Part shown: piece by piece, positions 20,211 through 31,422 of the stretch
Layout of the letters: the number at the start of each line of letters is the position of its first letter
How positions within the stretch are numbered: position 1 is the stretch's first letter
DNA from: Deltaproteobacteria bacterium
GTDB lineage: Bacteria; Desulfobacterota; Desulfarculia; Adiutricales; Adiutricaceae
Direction: 5' to 3'
Assembly (NCBI GenBank): GCA_031257955.1
Contig: JAIRNQ010000124.1
Span: 1 to 34,689, forward strand
Length of the DNA: 34,689 nucleotides
Program-made: the position numbers and the translations under genes
The notes under the pieces: model-generated
The model's input: only the letters and a program-made list of their open reading frames with translations
The model's database searches: none
Told to the model about the DNA's origin: nothing

Positions 20211-21977
20211 ATGGATATTTCTGACGACGCCCCGCGATGGGACTTGAACGGGTTCTCCCCGTCCGGGCCTATGAACGTGGAAGAAACGCTGGCCAACCTG
20301 GAGGTAAAGTTTACCCAATTCGCCACCTTTCGCTCCCTCCTGTCGCCGGGCCAAGGCATCGAGGCCCCGCTTTTCTCGGACCTTTTGGGCCGGCTCGAAG
20401 AGATACACCGCCAGGCCAGGCTTCTGGGCGGCTACGCCTCCCTGGCCTTCGCCCAGGACACCTCCGACCAGAAGGCCCAGAGCCTCTTGGCCAAGATCGA
20501 GGGGGCCCTGGCTAGGATAGACAACGAAATCATGTTTTTTAGCCTCTGGTGGAAGGGGCTGCCCGAGGATCAAGCCGGGCCACTTTTGGGGAGCGCCCCC
20601 GATTACGGCTACATGCTGACCCGGGAAAGGGCCTTTAGGGAACACACCCTGACCGAGCCCGAAGAGAAAATAATCAACATCAAGGACCTGACCGGCCGGG
20701 AAGCGCTGAACAGGCTCTACGAAACCATCACCAACGGCTACGCGTTTATCCCGGATTTTTTGCCCCCAGACCAAAGGGTCCCGCTGACCCGTGACGGCCT
20801 GGCCGTCCACTTCCGCTCCCATCTGCCCGAGCGCCGGGAGGGGGCCTACAAGGTTTTCAACTCCGTCTACGGCCAAGCCGGCCCCATCCTGGGCCAAATC
20901 TACCAAGGCCTGGTTCAGGACTGGCATTACGGGGAGGTGGTGCTGCGTCGCCACCCCACCGCCCAGTCGGCCAGAAACAAACACAACGATCTTGGCGACG
21001 AAACCGTGGCCAGTCTCCTGAGGGTCTGCCGGGCCAAGGCCCCCGAAGTCTTTGGGCGTTACTTCAAGCTCAAGGCCAAACGCCTGGGCCTTCCGGCCTT
21101 GCGCCGCTACGACATTTACGCCCCCCTCAAAGAGGACGCCAAGACTTACCCGTTCGACGAGGCCCTGCGGGAGGTGGAACTGGCCTTCCGGGCCTTTGAC
21201 GACGAATTCGCCGATCTAGCCATGAAGATCCCCCAAGCCCATCGCCTCCACGCCGCCAAGTATCCCGGCAAGCAGGGCGGGGCCTTCTGCGCCTCCCACG
21301 TCCCCGGCGAGGTCCCTTGGGTATTGATGAATTACGGCGGCCACCGCCACGATCTCTTCACCCTGGCCCACGAGCTGGGCCACGCCGTCCATAGCCTTCT
21401 GGCCGCCGACCACAATATTTTTGAGTTTCACAGCGCCCTGCCCATGGCCGAGACGGCTTCGACCTTTGGGGAAATGCTACTGGCCAAGCGTTTCCGAGAG
21501 GTGGGGGATCCGGAAGACGCCGAAGCTTTGGCCTTTTCCTTGCTGGACGACGCCTACGCCACCGTCGGCCGCCAGGCCTTCTTCGCCCTCTTTGAGGTCG
21601 AGGCCCACCGCCTGGTCCAAGAGGGGGCCACCCCGGACGAGCTGGCCGAGGTCTACCTAAAAAACCTCTCCGAGGGCTTTGGCGACGCCGTGGACTTGGA
21701 CGGATCGTTTCGCTGGGAGTGGGTCAGCGTCCCCCACTTCTACCAGGCCCCCTTTTACGTCTACGCTTACAGCTTCGGCCTCCTTTTGGTCTACGGCCTC
21801 TGGAACCTCTACCAGGCCGAGGGACAAGCCTTCGTCCCCAAGATGAAGTCCATCCTGGCCAAAGGCGGTTCCGACTCCCCGGAAGCCATCCTGGCCGCCG
21901 CCGGCCTGGGCCCCCTCAACGACGATTTTTGGCTGGGCGGTTTCGCGGCCATTGAAAGCTTAATCCCCAAAGTCTAA
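20211..21977 (+). CDS. pepF: M3-family oligoendopeptidase (PepF-like)
   Basis: HELGHAVHSLLA zinc motif within DLFTLAHELGHAVHSLLAADHNIFEFHSALPMAETASTFGEMLL. Confidence 0.9.
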   Translation: MDISDDAPRWDLNGFSPSGPMNVEETLANLEVKFTQFATFRSLLSPGQGIEAPLFSDLLGRLEEIHRQARLLGGYASLAFAQDTSDQKAQSLLAKIEGALARIDNEIMFFSLWWKGLPEDQAGPLLGSAPDYGYMLTRERAFREHTLTEPEEKIINIKDLTGREALNRLYETITNGYAFIPDFLPPDQRVPLTRDGLAVHFRSHLPERREGAYKVFNSVYGQAGPILGQIYQGLVQDWHYGEVVLRRHPTAQSARNKHNDLGDETVASLLRVCRAKAPEVFGRYFKLKAKRLGLPALRRYDIYAPLKEDAKTYPFDEALREVELAFRAFDDEFADLAMKIPQAHRLHAAKYPGKQGGAFCASHVPGEVPWVLMNYGGHRHDLFTLAHELGHAVHSLLAADHNIFEFHSALPMAETASTFGEMLLAKRFREVGDPEDAEALAFSLLDDAYATVGRQAFFALFEVEAHRLVQEGATPDELAEVYLKNLSEGFGDAVDLDGSFRWEWVSVPHFYQAPFYVYAYSFGLLLVYGLWNLYQAEGQAFVPKMKSILAKGGSDSPEAILAAAGLGPLNDDFWLGGFAAIESLIPKV

Positions 21978-22183
21978 TCCCCGGTCCCCCCTTTGGGCCC
22001 CGGCCCGGTGGCCGGGGACCAATGGGGCCGGCCAAGTAAAGTTTTCCCTTTTGCGAAATTAATGATTTTTTGATTAGCCTTATCTCAATATTAATGCAAT
22101 AAAGAGTGACTTGACACAGAGTAGAAACTTATATTTTCACTCCTAAAACCTGTCTTTGTCTATCATAATTAGCTAGAGTAAAA

Positions 22184-22212
22184 TTGACTTTTCTGGGCCT
22201 GCGGCTTATAAT
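22184..22212 (+). promoter_or_regulatory. Consensus sigma70 promoter reading into a structured non-coding segment
   Basis: TTGACT (22184-22189), 17-nt spacer, TATAAT (22207-22212). Confidence 0.65.
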
Positions 22213-22311
22213 GGCCCAAAGCGCCAATCACTTTCACTTGCCGATGGCCGGGTGGCCATCGGATTTGGTGACGGCCGGACTTGGGGGTTGCCGTTTGGAC
22301 TTGGCGGTGGT

Positions 22312-22359
22312 CGGACTTGGTCGCAACCAAACTTGGTCGGGACCAAACTTGGTCGGAAC
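22312..22359. repeat. 16-bp tandem repeat, three copies
   Basis: cggacttggtcgcaac / caaacttggtcgggac / caaacttggtcggaac. Confidence 0.75.
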
Positions 22360-22706
22360 TAAGTTACTTCGGTTATATTATAGCATGATAGTGTAAATGT
22401 TCTGCATAAATGAGTATAAAGTGTATATAAAATATTAAATAGTTTCCTGTCAGTCCCTAAGTTTGTCCTTCTTCGGTGGAGGGCCTTTAGGGATTGGACT
22501 TTTCTACCCAAGGCGGGTAATATAATTGACGGTCTCTCCCGCCCATAGACGCGACGGGCCCCATTTTCTCACCGGCCAGCGGCCCTGGCCAAGGCCAAGC
22601 TTGGCCAGTACCGGCCCTTTGGGTCTTCCTTTGGATTTCTTTGGCAATATTTCCACCATGTCGGCGCCGAGGCCTTGGGCGCGGCAAAGCAAACGGACGA
22701 GCGTAG

Positions 22707-25724
<3,018 letters not shown>

Positions 25725-25752
25725 GGCCCGTAAGGATTATTCCATCCCCTTC

Positions 25753-25908
25753 CTACTCCCCGTCTTGTATTTCGGCCTTTAGATTCGCGAGCAATGACAA
25801 TTGCCTCCGCGTAATGTCTTTTGGCTTGCCGTCTGGCAGTCTAAGCACAAATTGTCTATAGACGGATAAAGCAAATTCTTCGGCGTCGGCGTAACTACGA
25901 TTAAGCAT
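25753..25908 (-). pseudogene. Short possible gene remnant
   Basis: Minus-strand translation MLNRSYADAEEFALSVYRQFVLRLPDGKPKDITRRQLSLLANLKAEIQDGE*. The frame stays open upstream through an A8 run (...FEKRHNGFSFGHSHSTLAKK-M) with no start codon until a TAA. Family not recognised. Confidence 0.35.
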
Positions 25909-26129
25909 TTTTTTTGCTAGCGTGGAGTGGGAGTGCCCAAACGAAAATCCGTTATGTCGCTTCTCGAATAGTGAGAACCATTTTTCTAAGTCTGACCCCG
26001 ATGGCTTTGACGGTTATGGGACGGGTTGTAAGCAAAATAGATGCCAATACTCTCAAATTTCAGGTCTGTTTGAAAAAATTTGACGCTTTTGTACTGTTTT
26101 CAAAAGAAAAAGCCCTTGAATAACTGGGT

Positions 26130-26158
26130 CGTAGATGTTATTATAATAAATATCTACG
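26130..26158. promoter_or_regulatory. Palindromic operator-like site containing a TATAAT box, upstream of mntA
   Basis: cgtagatgttattataataaatatctacg: arms CGTAGAT(g)TTATTA / TAATAA(at)ATCTACG around TATAAT (26142-26147), 18 nt before the TTG start. Confidence 0.6.
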
Positions 26159-26176
26159 AATACGGGGGCGATTATT

Positions 26177-26473
26177 TTGCTTTCGATTGACGACATAAAA
26201 AGGCTGGTAGAGCCTGTCGCTCGACGTTACGGCGTTGATAGCGTACGATTGTTCGGTTCTTATGCCCGTGGAGAGGCAACGCCAAGTAGCGATGTAGATC
26301 TATTGGTGGATACAGGTATTGTGTATAGTCTTTTCAAAGTTGGTGGTCTTTATGGTGACCTTAAAGAGGCTTTAGGTATGGAAATTGATTTGATAACAAT
26401 TAATAAAAAAGAAAATGATTTCGATTTTTTAAAATTTATAGCCGTTGATGAGGTAATTATATATGAAAAATAG
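26177..26473 (+). CDS. mntA: MntA-like minimal nucleotidyltransferase antitoxin
   Basis: VRLFGSYARGEATPSSDVDLLVDTG (GSx10DxD nucleotidyltransferase motif). TTG start with GGGGG upstream. Confidence 0.88.
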   Translation: MLSIDDIKRLVEPVARRYGVDSVRLFGSYARGEATPSSDVDLLVDTGIVYSLFKVGGLYGDLKEALGMEIDLITINKKENDFDFLKFIAVDEVIIYEK

Positions 26474-26475
26474 TC

Positions 26476-26850
26476 GTGATATATATTTTAGAACATATAG
26501 TAAAGTATTGCGACGAAATTGATGATGGGATTAAACAATTTGGTAATACTGTTCAATCATTACAATTAAATATTCATTACAAAAATTCGATGGCCATGTG
26601 CGTTTTGCAGATTGGAGAACTGACTACTCATCTTAGCGAAGATTTTAAAATATCACATTCTGAAGTTCCCTGGAAAGCTATAAAAGATATGAGAAATGTG
26701 GCGGCTCATAGGTATCATACTTTTGGTATTGAAGAATTATTTAAGACAATAACAGAAGATATTCCTAATTTACAAGTTTTTTGCAATATTTTAACAGATG
26801 AATATCGTTTAAAAGAAGTCTCTGCACCATCTCCAATGCGATCAAGATAG
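26476..26850 (+). CDS. hepT: HepT-like HEPN toxin (DUF86 family); 5' end possibly frame-disrupted
   Basis: IYILEHIVKYCDEIDDGIKQFG...MCVLQIGELTTHLSEDFK...VPWKAIKDMRNVAAHRYHTFG. RNVAAHRY matches the RX4HXY motif. Directly follows mntA. Confidence 0.88.
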   Translation: MIYILEHIVKYCDEIDDGIKQFGNTVQSLQLNIHYKNSMAMCVLQIGELTTHLSEDFKISHSEVPWKAIKDMRNVAAHRYHTFGIEELFKTITEDIPNLQVFCNILTDEYRLKEVSAPSPMRSR

Positions 26851-26877
26851 TGAAAACTTTAATTTTTTTCTCTATAT

Positions 26878-26985
26878 GTTAATCCGTAATCCGTAATTTT
26901 TTCAAGCTAAGCTAACACATCATGGGGGCCAGGGGCCCCCATGATGCGTTAGCTTGAAAATAAATTACGGATTACGGATAATAAC
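26878..26985. repeat. Long imperfect inverted repeat (about 50-bp arms, 3-nt centre)
   Basis: gttaatccgtaatccgtaattttttcaagctaagctaacacatcatgggggcc-agg-ggcccccatgatgcgttagcttgaaaataaattacggattacggataataac. Confidence 0.9.
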
Positions 26986-27195
26986 ACTGGCGATATTTGT
27001 TGTAAAGATTAATTTGATGATTTAATAATTTAAGACTAGCGGACATTATAATGCGGCAAGTATATTATGCTTCTCTTATGGTCGGGTAAACAATAATGGC
27101 CGCGCGAGAGATGAAATGAACGTGGATGCCGATGGCTCGTCGGCTGGTCAGGTTTGGGACGGGCACTTCTCTTGGGGCGGGGACTTCCCTTGGGA

Positions 27196-27990
27196 CTAGG
27201 GTGAGTCCTGGGATTGCGCGTCGGAAGATTGGGCCCCGGAAGACTGGGCCTCGGAAGTTGGGGCATCGGGGGAATTGGTCAGCCTTACGTAAAGCTCCCC
27301 CATGGCCGCGTGGGCACTGGCGGCCAGGGCGCTCAGCGAGGACCCTTCGGCCTTTATGGGGCGGCCGATGGCCACGCGGATGAGGCCGGGTTTGGGGAGG
27401 TAAGAGCCGCTGGGCCAAAGTTGGCCGCTGTTTTGGATGGCCAGGGGGATTAGGGGTACCCCGGTATGTTTGGCCAGGATGAAGGCGCCTTTCTTGAAGG
27501 GCAAGAGGGGCTCGGAGGTTTTGTTGCGGGTGCCCTCGGGGAAGATGGCCATGATCTCGCCGCGACTTAGCCGTTGGGTGGCCTCGTCAAGCATTTTTTT
27601 GGCCGACTCGGCGCTGCCGCCCCGTTCCACCAGCATGTGGGCCCGCATCAGGGTCCAGCCGAAGATGGGAATCCGGCCCAAGGCCGCCTTGGCCACCCAG
27701 GAAAAATTCCGGCCCGTGGCCTTGGCCGCCACCGGTATGTCAAGTAGGGAGCGGTGATTGGCGAAGACGATAAAGCCGCCGGCCTTGGGGTCCGGGAGGT
27801 TTTCCCGGCCCGAGACTACCTCGACCTTGATAAAGGCCGGCAGGAGCACTACGTTGGCCCAGATCTGGCCGGTTATGAATCGGGTCAGGCGCCGGGAGAA
27901 GAGGCTGATAATCAGGCAGGCCACACCGCTTATGATGGTCAGGCAAAAGAATATGGGCAGGTACCACAACCCGTATATAAATCTTAACAT
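27196..27990 (-). CDS. plsC: 1-acyl-sn-glycerol-3-phosphate acyltransferase
   Basis: FANHRSLLDIPV (NHx4D), FPEGTRNKTSEPLLPFKKGAFILA, GVPLIPLAI. C-terminal Ser/Gln repeat tail. Confidence 0.9.
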   Translation of the reverse strand: MLRFIYGLWYLPIFFCLTIISGVACLIISLFSRRLTRFITGQIWANVVLLPAFIKVEVVSGRENLPDPKAGGFIVFANHRSLLDIPVAAKATGRNFSWVAKAALGRIPIFGWTLMRAHMLVERGGSAESAKKMLDEATQRLSRGEIMAIFPEGTRNKTSEPLLPFKKGAFILAKHTGVPLIPLAIQNSGQLWPSGSYLPKPGLIRVAIGRPIKAEGSSLSALAASAHAAMGELYVRLTNSPDAPTSEAQSSGAQSSDAQSQDSP

Positions 27991-28069
27991 GGGTAAGAGC
28001 GCTTGGCGTTTTCGCGTCCCGCCCCAGACCCGGGCGGTCGTTGGCCGGCGCCTCGGGGCGCCGGGTTCG

Positions 28070-28663
28070 TTAACCCTCTTCCCGGGTCCAACGGGCCACC
28101 CAGGCCCGCAGCCTGGGCAGTTCCTCCGAGGCCCATTCCGGCGACAGCCTAAGCTTCAGGAACATGGACAAAAGGGCCTCGATGGTACCGGTGAGTTCGG
28201 TATAATAAACGACCCTATCCAGTAAAGCCCCGACTTTGGAGAGCTTGCCGTCCTCGTCGTCCTTAAACTCGGCCCCGGCCATCAACTTGGCCGACTTGGG
28301 GCAGAGGGTGTCGGCCGGCAAAGCCAGCGACCACTCCCGCTCCTCGCTTTTGATCCTTAGCCGCCCGTTCATGACCTTTTTGTTTTTCATGACCGCCGTA
28401 AAGGCCTCGGGCCACTCGGTACCGTTTTCCTTGCCGGCGTTCTGGCAGGTGACGCTTCTCTTGCTCGGGCCCTGGCCGCTTTGCAGCTTTAGGGAATTCT
28501 CGAACCAGATCTCCACCTTGGGGCCCCCGTCGGCGGCGAAACCGCTGTCTATCTCCGAACACAGCCACAACCAGGTCAAAAATTCCTCGCCCAGGAACAT
28601 CTTTTCCTGCCACAGCTCAAAATAATCGATTGTCCTTTCCCTCGCCTCAGCCACTGGTCTCAC
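28070..28663 (-). CDS. Conserved hypothetical, partner of RdgC-like gene (EFLTWLW family)
   Basis: MFLGEEFLTWLWLCSEIDSGF...; adjacent to and downstream of the RdgC-like gene; resembles the second gene of RdgC pairs in Desulfovibrio-type genomes as I recall it. Confidence 0.6.
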   Translation of the reverse strand: MRPVAEARERTIDYFELWQEKMFLGEEFLTWLWLCSEIDSGFAADGGPKVEIWFENSLKLQSGQGPSKRSVTCQNAGKENGTEWPEAFTAVMKNKKVMNGRLRIKSEEREWSLALPADTLCPKSAKLMAGAEFKDDEDGKLSKVGALLDRVVYYTELTGTIEALLSMFLKLRLSPEWASEELPRLRAWVARWTREEG

Positions 28664-28813
28664 CTACCAATTCCGCCGGTCTCCCCAATCGGGGGCCGGG
28701 GTCCAATCCTACGCCCGGCCCAATTATCGGGCGGGCGGCCGTCTTTCCCGGTCCGCCTTTCGGGGGCCGGGCCTTGTCCGTAACCCTTTTCGGGCCAAAG
28801 GCCGGAAAGGGGT

Positions 28814-29434
28814 TTACTCGTCGTCGGCCCCGAAAAACGATGGCTCCTTGAGGGCCATCAGGCGGGTCCGGGCCGGTTTTTCCAGGACCTCCAGGCCCAC
28901 GGTCACCGGGACCAGAAGCCTCAGGCCCAGCCCGAAGGTCCGCAGCCAGCTCTCCTCAAAGAGGGACCGGTTGCGCTCGCCGGTGGCCCCCAGCCAGACC
29001 TCGTTGTTTTCGAGCAGCCAGATGACCTCGAAGAGTTGGGTGTCCAGAAGGGAGCGCTTCAGGAGATCCAGTCTCAGGGCGTCTTTCATGTCCCTTTTTT
29101 TGGCCGCGTTGGGTTTTTTTCCAATTTCGGCGATAAAACGGGCCTCGGCTATGGCCATGTAGCGGTTAAGAATTTTGTTTGGCAGCTTTCTTTCGTCCAA
29201 ACGCAGGCTAAAGGCCACGATTGGGTGGAAATGAAAGGCTTCCGGCGGAAAGGTAGCCTCCAGGTGGTCAAAAAACTGTACCCACCCCTGGCTGGATTCC
29301 TCGCTGGTTTCTTCGATGTCAACGAAAGCGTTGGCGGTCAGCCTCTCCGAGATGAATTCGTCGGTCAGCCCGGCCTCGGGCTCCTCGAAGATTCTATAAC
29401 GGGTTAAGGTGGCCCCGCCTTTGACGAAACCCAT
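28814..29434 (-). CDS. rdgC: Recombination-associated RdgC-like protein (short form)
   Basis: MGFVKGGATLTRYRIFEE...GWVQFFD...FSLRLDERKLPNKILNRYMAIAEARFIAEIGKKPNAAKKRDMKDALRLDLLKRSL...FEVIWLLENNEVWLGATGERNRSLFEE. Confidence 0.7.
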   Translation of the reverse strand: MGFVKGGATLTRYRIFEEPEAGLTDEFISERLTANAFVDIEETSEESSQGWVQFFDHLEATFPPEAFHFHPIVAFSLRLDERKLPNKILNRYMAIAEARFIAEIGKKPNAAKKRDMKDALRLDLLKRSLLDTQLFEVIWLLENNEVWLGATGERNRSLFEESWLRTFGLGLRLLVPVTVGLEVLEKPARTRLMALKEPSFFGADDE

Positions 29435-29682
29435 TTGGGCACTCCTTGGCCAAATCTGTGGCCGCGGTAAGGATTACGGATATCCCCGCCGGCATTGGGC
29501 CCGGGCGCGGCCGCCCCGGGCAATACAGTTTACCCCGGTCCCGGGCTTATCTCAAGGCCGGACCGGCCCTAAGGCGTCAACGATAGGCCGCCAAAGCGCC
29601 TATAATGGCCTCTGGGCCATAAATGGACCTCGGGGGGCAGGACGGCCCGGGCCAAGGGCGGCCCGCGGCCGGGCCGGAGGCC

Positions 29683-30810
29683 TCATTCGCCTCGAAGCGG
29701 GGGTCTCTTGGGCGGTTGGGCGGGGAACATGTTGGGCGGACGATGGGAGTCGGGCGGGGGCAGCATGTAAAGCTTTTTCTTGATCTGGTAGCGTTGGTAG
29801 GCCTGCATCCAGTAGGAGAGATCCTCCAGGGCCGTTTGGGTGAGGCCTCTGTAAGTCCATACCTTCTGGACCTTGTCCTTGAGGTAGCGGCCCAGGAAGC
29901 GTAGCCTGATGGCGTTGTAGCCGCGCTGGCCGGACTCGCTGGATTGTTGGACGTATTCTTGGGAGAGGAGCTGCAAGAGGATGACCAAGTTCGGTTCCGA
30001 CAGATCGACGTTTAAATCTTGGGTCGGCAGGGCCATGATGCCCAGAAATCGCTGGGTCTCCCTAAGGGTCACGTTGTTTGTTAGCTTAATTTGGGCCCCG
30101 CCGATGCTGATGTCCATGATCTCGCCCTGACAAACGGTCTCCAGGGCCTCGATGTCAACTATGTTGCCCTCGGGCACCTCATGGAGGGAGCAGCTGAAGG
30201 CGAACTGCCCGGTCGGTTCCAGGCGCAGGAAGTTGCGCCTCTGGGCGCTGGTGATGACCTTGGGTATGGGCAAGAGGATTTGGGCCTCTCGCCAGTCGTT
30301 GACTTTTACAAACCGGAAGGTGGCCACCTTGGTCGCGAATTGATAGTGTTCCGTGGGTTCTTTGACCGCCGGCCGGAAGTTTATGTGAATGACCCCGGGC
30401 AGCCCAGTAAAATCGGCTTCGGCCGAGGGGGCCTCCGACAGGGAAAGAATCAGTTGCGCCTCTTCGCCGAGGCCGCTTAGCACTCCCTTGAAGTTAACCG
30501 TTCTGGTGGCCTCGTAGATGTCCAGGGAAAAATGGGCTTGCCTGGTCACGGCCTTGGAGAGGACCTCCCAAATGGCTTGGCCGTTGGTTATGGAGGACCA
30601 ACCCCGGTGGGCCCGCTGGCGCTTGCGACGCCAATTGAGGAGCCCAGCCGCCAAAAGAGTGAGGACGATGGCCCCGGAGATAATAAAAATATATCTCATG
30701 TCGTTCGAGGAGATGGTCGAGGGGGCGGTTAACCCCGCTTGCAATTCCTCGAGCTTGTCGGTGGAACTGGCCGCCTTCAGGGTAAGCCGGTTAAAGAAGT
30801 CAATGACCAT
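29683..30810 (-). CDS. Membrane-anchored PilZ-domain protein
   Basis: TM segment YIFIISGAIVLTLLAAGLLNW; QRRNFLRLEPTGQFAFSC...IMDISIGGAQI (PilZ RxxxR...DxSxxG). ATG at 30810 preferred to the track start at 30861. Confidence 0.75.
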   Translation of the reverse strand: MVIDFFNRLTLKAASSTDKLEELQAGLTAPSTISSNDMRYIFIISGAIVLTLLAAGLLNWRRKRQRAHRGWSSITNGQAIWEVLSKAVTRQAHFSLDIYEATRTVNFKGVLSGLGEEAQLILSLSEAPSAEADFTGLPGVIHINFRPAVKEPTEHYQFATKVATFRFVKVNDWREAQILLPIPKVITSAQRRNFLRLEPTGQFAFSCSLHEVPEGNIVDIEALETVCQGEIMDISIGGAQIKLTNNVTLRETQRFLGIMALPTQDLNVDLSEPNLVILLQLLSQEYVQQSSESGQRGYNAIRLRFLGRYLKDKVQKVWTYRGLTQTALEDLSYWMQAYQRYQIKKKLYMLPPPDSHRPPNMFPAQPPKRPPLRGE

Positions 30811-30820
30811 GGTGGATTCG

Positions 30821-31204
30821 TTAAGCCTTGAGCGTGATGTCGGGGAGGGCGAAGAGATCAATCAGCAAATTGATACTCCGTCTGGCCTCCTCGCTGGTTT
30901 CCGTAAACATCAGACCGCTTTCGTTGAAGGGTCTGGCCTGGCTGGGGTGGACCCAGACGCAGCGGGCTTTGGCCTCTATGGGCGGGTAGCCTTGTTCCGA
31001 AAGAACTTTGGGCATTTCGATGTTAATCGGGTAATCTTGGCCCACGTTTAAGCAATTCTGTCCAATGAGTAAAAGTCCCCTAGTATGAATATCGACTAAA
31101 CGACCCAATTCTTGGCTGCTTAAGTGTTCTATAACCTTCAAATAATAAATTAACTCGCGTCGAGCAAGCGTGCGTTTCTCGCTGACTAAAATATTGGCGG
31201 CCAT
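30821..31204 (-). CDS. Single-domain PilZ-like protein
   Basis: EKRTLARRELIYYLKVIEHLSSQELGRLVDIHTRGLLLIG...ARCVWVHPSQARPFNESGLMF. Confidence 0.7.
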   Translation of the reverse strand: MAANILVSEKRTLARRELIYYLKVIEHLSSQELGRLVDIHTRGLLLIGQNCLNVGQDYPINIEMPKVLSEQGYPPIEAKARCVWVHPSQARPFNESGLMFTETSEEARRSINLLIDLFALPDITLKA

Positions 31205-31311
31205 GTTGCCTCTTTAATTTAATCCCGAGTCGGCCGGTCCGGCGACGATCTGGGTATGGCTTAGCGTTGTAGGGGAAACACCCTCCAAATCTTCCTTCCG
31301 CGGGGCCCTGG

Positions 31312-31422
31312 CGGTCGTCCTCACTCGGTCACCCTGGCTCGGTTGCCCTCGCCCGGTCGCCCTTATGCGGCTGCCCCCGTTCGGTCGCCCTTACTCGGCT
31401 GCCTCCGTTCGGTCGCCTTTGC
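31312..31422. repeat. 14-bp tandem minisatellite, about 8 copies
   Basis: cggtcgtcctcact/cggtcaccctggct/cggttgccctcgcc/cggtcgcccttatg/cggctgcccccgtt/cggtcgcccttact/cggctgcctccgtt/cggtcgcctttgc. Confidence 0.85.

Noticed and set aside
20109-20984. 291-aa minus-strand ORF
   Set aside because: Antisense to the M3 peptidase; His/Gly/Val-rich shadow composition.
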